Assembly: GCA_010014835.2 (NCBI GenBank)
Contig: JAAAKB020057050.1
Location: 1 to 22,744, forward strand
Direction: 5' to 3'
Source of the DNA: Apostichopus leukothele
Taxonomy: Eukaryota; Echinodermata; Holothuroidea; Aspidochirotida; Stichopodidae
DNA length: 22,744 nucleotides
The position numbers were made by a program, and so were the translations under genes. Below, in pieces: positions 10,631 to 20,700 of the stretch; within the stretch, counting starts at the first letter, position 1, and every line of letters starts with the position of its first letter. The notes under the pieces were generated by a model, which had not been told where the DNA came from, searched no databases, and saw nothing but the letters and a program-made list of their open reading frames with translations.

Positions 10631-13363
10631 CTCTTATTATTGGTTTACCTGCAAAACGAAGTGACAATGTGGAGAATCCTTTGTGTTGTTAGTTGGTTAT
10701 GCGCTGCAAATATTGTAAATATCGTCAAGAGGTTAAAACAACTCCCCGTAAACTTTGATACTAAATTAAGAATACGTCTAACTGTATTCTCCTTCCATTA
10801 GTGAAAGGAACATGTATTCCATTTAATTTTTAACTAGTAATCACTAATGTATCACTGACTTGTCAAGCTTGACTACGTGAATTCTCTCAAGAATATCATG
10901 GATAGAATCCGTAAAGAAAATTTCGGATTTGTAATTACAAATGGATCGCATACTTTTATGGAAGGGAAAAAAGACCGCATATCTAATAACATTAGATGAC
11001 TTAAATGGTTATTCATTAGTCAGTAAAATGATGTTATTATGATCTCTCTTATAAAGAGTGATGGTCCTGGAAATTTTTAGAATTTCGTTATGCTGGCTTG
11101 TATTGATTTCGTTTTGTAGAATGTCTGCGATATGTCTGCGATATACCTCTATGTTGCTACTTACCGCGAAAATTAAACAGCTCATGAATTTGGGGCATTA
11201 AAGGCCAAGATATCTGCAGCATTAATTTCTTCTTCTGTTTGATTCTGTAAATCTTCTCAGTCATGTTATGTATGAAACGAATCTGGTAAAAAGATGAGTA
11301 CTGTTGCTTCCAATTCTGGAGATAAATGTATATCGAACGTAAATACTATTAGACATGGCACGTAAGTGGTTCTGAACCACATCTGTACCCAAGTCACCTA
11401 AACAATCAGGTAACTTTAATTTTGATGGTCAATAAACACATCGTTCTGAATTGCAAATACCTACTAGCTGCCTATATTTTGTTACACCAATGTATATTTA
11501 GTATGGTTCAAATAATGTTTAGAAGTGACCCGCACACTCAGCAATATAAAAGTATAGAATTTTGAATCATTTTAAGGTATAACTTTTAGAATATATATCA
11601 TTTGTAAAAGAAAGACATGTAACACTTTGGAACAATGTCATAATAGAGCCTCCGTAACCTTAGTAAATGTCATTTAGGTTACTCCATTTCTGAAATGTCA
11701 TCTACTGGTTGAACATATGTTCCCTTTTTTGTCAAACTATGCTACTCTTTTGCTAACATTTCGACTGACTATATTGTTTATCAAATCTTGTGTTGGTTTG
11801 TACCATAGAGATTAGTTGCGTTCCGATACAGCTGCCGTACATAAGGTTTATATGGAACTGCATAAAATGATAACTACTTCAGTAATAATAGCAAATTTGA
11901 AATGGTAATCCTTGAAGAACCGGTGGATATCCTTGTCAAAATGCATTATCTAGCACAAAACTTCATCTCACTACTGAAGATGGTTTAGCTTAATCGTGGT
12001 CAACATATGTCTCTTCGAAATTGTTACTTTTCTGCGAAACAACCCCACCTCACCTCACGGGAGTCGGGTTCAACGACCGCAGGGACACATTTCATATAAG
12101 ACTTCTTGGATTCACTCCTGTGGCTGACCGAACTAAGAATTTCTACTACATTAAAATCAATATGTAACTGTTCTCACAGATGTATGTTACGTTACCTCTT
12201 GGGCATCTCTACACTCGGAAACCTTTAAGAAATATGAATATGTTACAAGACAGCCACACTGCGATACACACATGGTTAAATTAATCATTGACGGAGATTG
12301 ATGGATGGAATAGTGGAAGTTAGTTCAATTTATTAATCATTACATTTGAATATTGAACACAAGAAGATCAATGAAGTCTCCAAACAAACGTAACACGTAT
12401 AAAAATGTACATATTTTAACGTAATTTGGCAAAATAACGAACTGTAGTACAACTTTCGTTTCTCTCGCACGACTAACACAAAATACTGTACAATTCAACG
12501 TACTCGTATTCGATCATTTTCTGATTTTGTCAGATCATCATATTTGACTTCAGTCCGTAATGTTTGCCACAATGAAACCATAAGCTAAGTGTTGTTTATA
12601 CAATTACTATCATACAATATTCGGAATGGCATAATTGAAGGTATGCTAGCTTTTAAGCAATAAGACTAGAAGACTAGTGCATTATCTCAATGAACTTGTC
12701 AATTTCAATTATTACAAAACTTCTCGACACATCATAATAAGGTCAGTGTTAAACATAAATGAGAAGATATTTGAACCATTCAAATTTAAGCACACATGCG
12801 TAAAACATCATCGTTATTTCCTATTCATATTTCCTATATATGATCTGATCAATGAAAAGAGATGAACTAAAAGAATGACATACCCAACTGACCCTGACTG
12901 TAACATTTAAGACCTAGATGGACTATTGACACAAAGGTAGAATGGAACGGGCAGATAATACATCCGCCTCTCCGAACTATGTGCAGGTGCATGCATCTTT
13001 TTGGACCTTGAAGATGGATCAAGGATTATAAATAAGATTTCGGGCCCTTGGGTTCGTTAAAGCTGATTCCCAACTAGGAGGTATCCCTCGAAGAAAAATA
13101 CGTCAAATAGTGCATTAGGCATATACAGGCTATAAATAAATGTAAATGCAAGTCTGTGCGTACACATATTCACGCACATTAAGGAACTAATGTCAAAGGG
13201 ATCACTGGTTACTACAAACGGCACGCATGCCTCAAACAATCTTATTTAATGAAAGAAGAAGTAAACATTAAGATCAATCAAATATCCTCACAGCCTAGTA
13301 AACATTCACCTTAAGTAATAATATTTTGTAGGTGTATATATTTTTCTTCTATATATTTAATTA
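10631..13363. other. Non-coding region between the SecA-like and NHL genes
   Basis: This is AT-rich sequence with only short frames, none convincing. It should contain the promoter and any 5' untranslated exon of the SecA-like gene. A TTTTGCAG acceptor-like sequence (minus strand, near 10649-10656) sits about 20 bases upstream of its ATG, but it is equally readable as chance. A minor 11-bp direct duplication (ATGTCTGCGAT) occurs near 11121-11142. No RNA gene or transposon end is recognisable. Confidence 0.5.
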
Positions 13364-14329
13364 TTAAAGTACTCCGTGTTCTTCAAAGGTTAACATTCTG
13401 ACACAGTCATTTCCTGAATCAGTGACAAATAGTACATGTTTTCCATTCATCTTTTTATAATGGATACCTCGAATGAAATGAAATTTTTTGTTTTGCTGTA
13501 AATGGAGGAATTTCGTGACATCTTCTTTAATGCTGTACAAATGTTTTTGGTTAGAAAGAAAACCTTTAGCAGATCCAAGCGATGGCAAGCTTTTGAAAAT
13601 ATCATAACTATATTTAACATCTTTGGGGTACATTCGTATACATTCATACTGCCTGCGCAGTCCTTCGACCCTTAATGCAACAAACACGTTATCGTTTTCA
13701 TCAATGTCGAGGCCTCTACATTGCATTTGGCGACCGCCGTGCTGAGGCATGGGAATCGTTCTAACGAGTTTCCTCCTTTCATTATCAAAAATCTTCACTT
13801 CTCTTGCACCGGTATCAGAGACAAAGATCATCGTTTCTGTTAAGTTGACTTTTAGAGACCAAGGATCGACGAAGTTACCTTCAGCGAACTTTGATATTTT
13901 TTTCATATCTAGGTCAAATATGAAAATAGCCGTTTTGTTAGATGGATCTTCATGTTTCCCATTAACGACATAAAGTCGATTATCACCAGCGTAGATACCC
14001 TTAGGTGAAATTAATTCCTCATCTACTAAGGGATCCTGTCTCTTAAAATTACTGTCAAATAATTGAATAGTTTTGGAGGCCGTTACGTAGAATTTGTCTT
14101 GCGAAAAGGCTACTGCAAATGGCTTGAACTTGGTATCCTCATACACTGCTGTGGCATCAATATAAGGCCGATTGATAGTGAATATGCCACCATCTCTTAT
14201 TACTACAATAGTGTACTTTACAATGTCCTCTTGTCTGTTTTCATAAACATACACATCATGTGCGTCTTTCAAATCCATGTAATCGGTGTAAAAATAAGCT
14301 CTATCGGACCTTCCAGCTTGTGAAGCCAT
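13364..14329 (-). CDS. NHL-type six-bladed beta-propeller protein, single exon
   Basis: The open frame gives 321 residues from the first ATG (14327-14329), which has G at -3 and +4. The frame extends slightly upstream without another ATG until a stop. I see repeating blades typical of NHL/TolB-like propellers. Hydrophobic strands are followed by V-D-Tyr/Phe turns, for example residues about 70-94, 109-141, 156-186 (with FVSDTGAREVKIFD), 206-235 and 287-313 (with FVTDSGNDCVRMLTF). Aspartate-glycine/aspartate-threonine-glycine turns recur as in the NHL domains of TRIM2/TRIM3/TRIM71. No RING, B-box, coiled coil, signal peptide or membrane segment is present, so this is a bare propeller. It could be the last exon of a longer TRIM-like gene, but I see no such exon upstream and no clear splice acceptor. 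NHL propellers usually bind protein or RNA; which applies here cannot be told. Confidence 0.75.
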   Translation of the reverse strand: MASQAGRSDRAYFYTDYMDLKDAHDVYVYENRQEDIVKYTIVVIRDGGIFTINRPYIDATAVYEDTKFKPFAVAFSQDKFYVTASKTIQLFDSNFKRQDPLVDEELISPKGIYAGDNRLYVVNGKHEDPSNKTAIFIFDLDMKKISKFAEGNFVDPWSLKVNLTETMIFVSDTGAREVKIFDNERRKLVRTIPMPQHGGRQMQCRGLDIDENDNVFVALRVEGLRRQYECIRMYPKDVKYSYDIFKSLPSLGSAKGFLSNQKHLYSIKEDVTKFLHLQQNKKFHFIRGIHYKKMNGKHVLFVTDSGNDCVRMLTFEEHGVL

Positions 14330-14395
14330 ATCAGTTGACTTTGTTTCGGTTCCAAAGTCTCTCGCGTGACGATATATGCAAAAGTGCGTGTTCAA

Positions 14396-15625
14396 TCAGG
14401 GTTTAAAAGTGAATATGCAGCCTCAAAATTCTGTCTTAATTATATGTGTTTTGTCAGCAGTCTCACACAATTTGGACCGAACAGTTTTGGGTTCGGAACA
14501 ATATGTTTGGTAACACATCCACTATATACATATATCAATCACAATGCAAACCGATACTGGGCGGATCCTAACCGTATAAGATAGCACCGATGGTTAAACA
14601 TTTGTGAAATCTATATATTGGAGCATCAACACCTAAAAGAAAAGGAAGGCAAAGAGTTAGCTACAGTCAGCTTTAAGATCAGTCAGATTTCTTTACGAGT
14701 ATCAATCAACATAGCTCCGACTAATACATGATAAAAGACGATCATGTGACATACAAATGCTGCCTAGTCTGACTTCGGTAGATCATTTCGGTTGTTTATC
14801 TTAGGTCTTATTATTTATAGTGATACAGTGAGTTTGAACTTGCATGCCCGTACAGGCCCTTTTAGAGATGGGCTCGAACTGTTGAGTTGTGTACTGCGGC
14901 CTCGGGGAGAGGTGAATGTAAACTGGCGTCTACCTACCGCTTACAAATGGTTTTATGTAATTAACGTACTTGAATGCAAATATATGTGATATTTTCCAAC
15001 CGTTACAAGAACATTTATTTTCAAGAAACCCAAGGCCTCTGGACGTCAGTATAGACCTAGAATAAATGTTATTTTCTAGAGATCAACTTCATAACTGCAA
15101 TAAAGCTCTGCTAATCCGAACTGGCAGACTCACCGACAGTTTAGACACATTCGGAAACTGTCTGCCTCCATACTATTAGCTTCTGCTGTTTTTTTTGGTT
15201 CTCGCGATATTGAAGTTTCAAAAAATAAACATGGATTCAATTGTCCGATAAGAAATAAAAAGTGGGGTAGACCACCGCCGGGCTTAACATTGGATGAATT
15301 TGACGTTCTAGATCCTACGAACGGTCAAGTAGTTTATCAAATTTTGACATCATCTTTTCATTGCTGAAATGGTTTGCATCTCCGCGAGCTAAATATTGTG
15401 TATATTGCTTGTTTGTGCATCTTCAAAGGATAAAAAATGTCAAAAGTGGAAGCGCAACGTGCTCTTTGATGCTTTGCTGCTACCAACAACTATCGAATCA
15501 AGCAGTAGCGAATTGCCTAAAATACGTAAAATAGCATGATACACTATCCGACATCATACTTTTTTCCCTGATAAATGGCATGGATGCAATAATCAAGCTA
15601 GACTGATACATCTAGACTTTGCATT
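14396..15625. other. Non-coding region between the NHL gene and the retroelement
   Basis: No credible gene is seen. It probably holds the promoter of the minus-strand NHL gene; a TATATATGTATATAG-like AT run lies near 14520-14540, about 190 bases upstream of its ATG, with no other support. A bulged inverted repeat lies at 15123-15166. The last five bases (GCATT, 15621-15625) are the expected target-site duplication of the retroelement, but the partner copy is outside the window. Confidence 0.5.
15123..15166. repeat. Bulged inverted repeat
   Basis: The left arm GGCAGA...CAGTTT can pair with the right arm AAACTGTCTGCC over 12 bp if an 8-base bulge is allowed on the left, enclosing a 12-base loop. 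It is outside any gene and has no poly-U or histone-type stem-loop character. No function is evident. Confidence 0.4.
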
Positions 15626-15687
15626 TGTAATGGCAAGAGTTAACAAACACAAACAAACTCAAGAACAATAGCTTATGCTTCCATTAT

Positions 15688-15693
15688 TTTATT
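15688..15693 (-). promoter_or_regulatory. LTR poly(A) signal
   Basis: AATAAA in element orientation, about 62 bases before the LTR end. This is where retroelements normally place it, and it implies a short U5. The identical site is present in the other LTR at 22618-22623. Confidence 0.65.
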
Positions 15694-16606
15694 CAAGGGT
15701 CTCACAAGTATCGCTGGGTATTGGAGCCAGCGACTCAAATATTTTAGATATACTTTGCAGAAAACAAAAGAGAACGGTGGACCACACTTAGGGCCTTCAG
15801 AGCTAGAAGTGCATCTGTAATGAAACATAACCAGAAAAGCATTAAGAATATGTGTAAATTGGTCAGTCATAATAAAAGGTTAACCAGTAATTGTACGTAT
15901 ACAGTTTCCAACAGTTGCCTAAATATTCCACAACAACATAGCAACGATGACTGAGAATAAGAATTACTATCAACGCAGACCATCTACTTAATTAGAACAC
16001 ATTAACAGAGGACACAGTCTTTACGACTGTAATAAGACACGTCTGCCTACTCATATCCTGTGTAGATTTCATTCATTAAAACAACGGGACTTCAACAAGT
16101 CAACCCCAAGGTAGGAATAACAACGACACAACCATGTGGTACCGGCTTAACCTAGTGTAACTCACATGGGTGAACATTGTAGTAAAACTGTTATAAAATA
16201 AGTATTATACTCAAGTAAACTGGGTTTCCTAAATGCATACAACCAGAAAATGTCGTTTGCTAATTAAACAAGACATAACTAGATACCAATATACATACAA
16301 TCATATGTACTTTAACGGTTAGTGGACGTGGCCACCTTTAAATACAGCTACATGTATATATGCAATCGTAAACACTAACGGTACATGGGCGCGGCCATTT
16401 TAACTACCGCCATCTTACTAAGGAGGGCGCAATTCCAAATCTAAGTACTTTCCCAACGTGTCAATATAAAGCACATACACACGTGTACTCACATGTAGGT
16501 TCTCATGTTTATCTTACATCTTAGTTACGGATATAATATATAAACACTCTTAATTGTTACAACAGAAATGAACATGATAAATAACAGACTTCAACCCGCT
16601 TAATTT

Positions 16607-16708
16607 GATGTAAAAGTCACGTTCCTACACCCACTTAATCGATGTAAAGGCTAAGATTCCTACATACACTTAACGATGTAAAGGCTACGATTCCTACATA
16701 CACTTAAC
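16607..16708. repeat. Three 34-bp tandem repeats inside the LTR
   Basis: Units at 16607-16640, 16641-16674 and 16675-16708 each begin GATGTAAA and end CACTTAAY. Units two and three differ at one base; unit one is more diverged, and a further partial unit is visible just upstream. Direct repeats of this size in an LTR often act as promoter or enhancer modules in other retroelements; that role is inferred here. Confidence 0.85.
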
Positions 16709-17155
16709 GTTAACGGTAGCCGACCAGCAGCCCATACACAGTGTGCACAGTGTTAAATAGACCAGCTTACGCTAAGCGAGTGAAACTTGACAAAACACCC
16801 GAGTGAGCATTGAAACTATAATCGAACTGTGGGCTTGTTTTTAATACGTAAAACATACAAATTACTTGATAAAACATTACACATTGTCTTCTAATATACG
16901 AATAATTACCTTTGGAGCTCAACTCGCCCAGCAACGTTTGATATTCTCGATAAGAAAGTGTATGAACGTAGTTTACCAATAGCAGTCGAAATAGCGTGTG
17001 TGGAGGGTCGTAAACAACAGGCAGACCAGTGTGAGGATTAAAGATGCTTAAACAATAGGGATGGTTGTTCTGATTACACCAACATGCTAAGAAGCAGTTT
17101 CAGGTCAAAGGTTATCACTATGCGCGAGGATACGAGGGCACGATATTCCCTCACA

Positions 17156-17165
17156 CTCCCCTGCT
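17156..17165 (-). promoter_or_regulatory. Polypurine tract (plus-strand primer)
   Basis: The element-strand sequence AGCAGGGGAG lies directly against the TGTGAGGG start of the 3' LTR. This is the normal place and composition for the primer of plus-strand DNA synthesis in LTR elements. It fixes the inner boundary of the LTR. Confidence 0.7.
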
Positions 17166-17713
17166 AAAATTGTGTTTGTCCTCAAACATGACCTTGCCTT
17201 AGAAACGTGGAAGCTTAAAAAAATGTGAAAAGCACAATGGACTAAAATTGTAACTACTTGAGAAAAGTACAAAATAACGTTATAAAATGGCTCGGCTGTT
17301 GCAGTGAAACACCTGCAATCACGATCTAAAGCTAAATAAAGAAGAAATAGTAAAGATGAAAGAATGTGAACTTGGATGGAGTTGAACTGAATAATTTTGG
17401 AAGGAGGTGAACTGAACAATTTGGATAGGTTGAAAACATAGGCGACCCATTTCCTTTGTTCACCTTTTTCATAGTTTTTGAAATTGACTAGACTTTACAA
17501 AGCATAGACTGACAAGAAACGGTGGTACCCTTTAAGGCTTGAATGGCAAGATTCTTGTTCTTATGTCCATATAGTTTCAAATTCATTCCTAAGTACATAG
17601 TAGAGAAAACATTTTTCTTTCTCTTTTTGGATAACTTCAAATTCAGTTCAGGAGGAACTAAACAAGTTTGGTGGACACTCTTCTCTTAAATTCAGAGTAT
17701 GAAAATTTGAGTG
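17166..17713. other. Untranslated segment between pol and the 3' LTR
   Basis: About 550 bases between the end of pol and the purine tract carry no convincing coding frame. The only sizeable minus-strand frame crosses the LTR boundary and has no domain. No envelope-like gene (signal peptide, transmembrane anchor) can be seen. Confidence 0.6.
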
Positions 17714-20700
17714 TTAATTGAGTACACTCCTCGGATTTCTATGTACATTGCTGTGAACGCCTCTCGTTAAACGGGAACTTCTCCTAACATCATCGTCTGA
17801 ACTGTCTGAGTACGCCCCGTCATCAGTCTCTATCCCTGGTAGCTGAGCGGAATCGTCCTTCAGTAAGGGACAGGGCCGGATTTCCCGTCTATGCACTTTC
17901 TTTGTAGCACCAGAGCCGTCTGCTTGTTCAATTACGTATCCGGAACCACCGCCTGGACGTTCTACAACCTTGACGACGGTCTCGCCCCATTCATCCGCGA
18001 TTTTGTGCCTACCTGGTGGATGCGTCTTGAGGTAAACTCGAGTACCCAGCTCCAAGGGCTGCTCTTGAGCTCTTTTGTCGAAATGAGACTTCCTGTATGC
18101 AGCTTCCTGCCTCAGTTTCTGCCCTGCTTTCTTGAATGCCAATTGGAGAGAGCTAGTATGTTTGGCCAACCATGGGTGAACATCCAGACAGTTCTGGGTA
18201 CCGTCTGCTCTTCCTAGCAGGAAGTCGACTGGTAAAATGGGATCTCTCCCGAACATCAGATAGAATGGGGTGAGTCCAGTTGAAGCATGGGGGGTGGAAT
18301 TGTAGATGTGGCAAACTTCAGGCAAGTGCTCTGACCATCTTCTTTTTTTGGTTGGCGGGAGTGTTTTCAGCAGATCATGTAACGTTCTATTAAAACGCTC
18401 GGCTTGCCCGTTCCCTTCAGGATGATAAGGCGTTGTTTTGGTTTTGACGATACCATATAATTTACATAAGCTGTGGATGAGATCCGACTCAAAATTTCTC
18501 CCTTGGTCGGAATGCAGTCTCTTGGGTACACCGAAAACAAGGAACCAGTTTGTTGCTAATGCCTTAGCCGTCGTGACAGCAGTTTGATCCCTCGTTGGAA
18601 TAGCACGGGTAAACTTCGAAAAGACATCAGTGACTATCAACACATTCTCCTTTCCACAGGCATCTCGTTCTATCAGGGTGAAATCAATGGCTAACAGTTC
18701 ATTGGGTCTTGAGGCCATCATGTGTCTAAACGGTTCTCGTATCTTTGGTGGATTCTTTGCCCTTGTACAACGGTCGCACTGGTCACAATGTTCGGTAACA
18801 TCTTTGGCAAGTTTAGGCCAGTAGCACCGGGTCTTTACCAAGGCAATTGTCCTTTTATGTCCCTGATGTCCTGTTTCGTCATGGCAGGCAGTTAACACTT
18901 CAGAACGCAGAACTTTGGGCAATAGAAGTTGATCATTTCCATCGCAGGAACGATACAAAAGTTCCTCTTTTTCTAATAATTTGTCCCACTCTCTTAACAG
19001 CAACTTAGTTTCTGGATCGTTTGGCAGGTTGTCGTCTCCAGCAACTGGCTTCCTTCCCTCTTTCCAGAACTTTTTGAGGGAAGAGATGGCTGGGTCCTTC
19101 AGCTGAAATTCTCTTAACTGTTCCTTTGAATAGGATGGAAACACAAGTGCTGACGTTTTCCATTCACTGGTTTCACAGGTGATGGCGTTCAGTTGACAGT
19201 CTACAGTTACATGTTGCAATCCTGTCGGTAGAATAGACAATTTTGCTACACTGACAAAATCAGAGTGGGTTATAAGTGGATCACTGGAGGTTGTACGAGG
19301 TCTCCTGGAAAGGGCATCCGCTGCTTGGTTAAGTCGCCCTGGTTTATATAATACATCGAAGTCGAACATAGCAAGTGCACCTACCCATCGTTGGCCAACG
19401 GCATCAAGTTTGGCAGAATTGAGGTGAGCCAAAGGATTATTGTCTGTGTATACCGTAAATTTATTACCTAAGAGGTACTCTCGAAACTTTTCCGTGACGG
19501 CCCATTTGAGGCCCAGGAGCTCTAACTTCATACTAGAGTACTTGTCCATATTTCTTTCAGCACCCCTCAAGGTTCGACTGGCGTATGAGATAACCCTTCT
19601 CTTTCCATTCTGGTTCTGCATGAGAACGGCTCCCAAACCTTGGAAAGACGCATCAATCTCCAGCTCAAAAGGTAGTAAGAAGTCGGGATAGGCTAACACA
19701 GGTTGAGTACACATGGCTTTCTTCAGGATTTCAAACGCCTGCTGATGCTTGATGCCCCATGGGAACACAGGCGTTCTCTTTGCCTTGACATCTTTCATGC
19801 AATGAGCAACAAGCTCATGTAGTGGTCCAGCTATCTTTGAAAACCCTGGCACAAATCGTCTGTAAAAGGAACAGAGACCCAGAAATGAACGCACCTCCTT
19901 GAGAGTTTTCGGTGTCGGCCAGTCACGAACAACTTCTATTTTACCAGGATCTGCTTTAACACCAGATTCCGTAACGCAGTGGCCCAAGTACTTTACTTCT
20001 CGTTGAAAGAATGCACACTTTGGAATTTTTATCTTAAGCCCAAATTGACGGAGTCGTTGAAATACAAGGGTTAAGTTGTTGACATGGTCTTCGAAGGTCT
20101 TTGAAAATACTAGTATGTCATCGAGATAACAGAGGAGGGTCTGGAAGAATTGGTCCCCCAGGCAGCACTGCATGAGTCTCTGAAATGTCCCAGGAGCGTT
20201 GCAGAGACCAAACGGCATTCTGTTGTACTCGTATAGGCCAAAGGGTGTGATGAAGCTGGTTTTATGCTTGTCATCATCAGCAATGGCTACTTGGTGATAA
20301 CCAGACAGTAGGTCAATTGTTGAGAACCACTGGGCTCCATGTAGTGCATCCAATGATTCATCGATTCTGGGGATGGGGTAGGCATCCTTTATAGTCTTAC
20401 TGTTTAACTGCCGATAGTCGACGCGTAATCTCAAGGAACCATCAGGTTTGCGAACCAGAACAGTCGGTGAGGCGAACAGACTTGAACTTTCTCGTATCAC
20501 CTGCCTTTCGAGTAACTTCCGGATGTGTTCTCTCACCTCTTCAAACTGCGATGGGGGAATTCTTCTGAAGGTCTGTTTGACTGGCTTCTCATCAGTCAAT
20601 CGGATTTGATGGGTGATCTTGTCAGTGAAACCAAGGTCATCATCATCAACAGCAAACACATCCTGATATGATTCAAACATTTCTGCTGCTTGAACTTGCT

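Larger units (their letters stand above)
15626..17155 (-). repeat. 3' LTR of the Gypsy element (complete)
   Basis: On the plus strand it begins TGTAATGG and ends CCCTCACA, giving TGTGAGGG...CCATTACA in element orientation with short TGT/ACA inverted ends. The left boundary is fixed by identity with the other LTR. The right boundary is inferred from the adjoining purine tract. At about 1.53 kb it is long for a Gypsy LTR. It contains a poly(A) signal close to its 3' end, a 34-bp tandem repeat (16607-16708) and a diverged duplicate pair (16313-16345 and 16376-16407), the second overlapping a YY1-like CCGCCATCTT on the plus strand. Confidence 0.88.

Noticed and set aside
10649-10656. Splice acceptor TTTTGCAG upstream of the SecA-like ATG
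   Set aside because: The pyrimidine tract is weak, and the same bases with the following GTAAAC could equally be a donor. Without transcript data it cannot be called.
12058-12085. tRNA B-box-like GGGTTCAACGACC
   Set aside because: No matching A box at the right distance and no cloverleaf could be drawn on either strand.
16607-16708. CRISPR-like array
   Set aside because: The units are directly adjacent with no spacers, lie in an LTR, and the genome is eukaryotic.
17105-17419. Minus-strand frame of 104 codons as an extra retroelement gene or envelope
   Set aside because: It crosses the purine tract and LTR boundary and has no recognisable domain, signal peptide plus anchor arrangement or good start.
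17714-18050. Chromodomain at the C-terminus of Pol
   Set aside because: The C-terminal residues end in an acidic, serine-rich tail after a GPY/F-like part. The aromatic cage pattern of a chromodomain is not seen.
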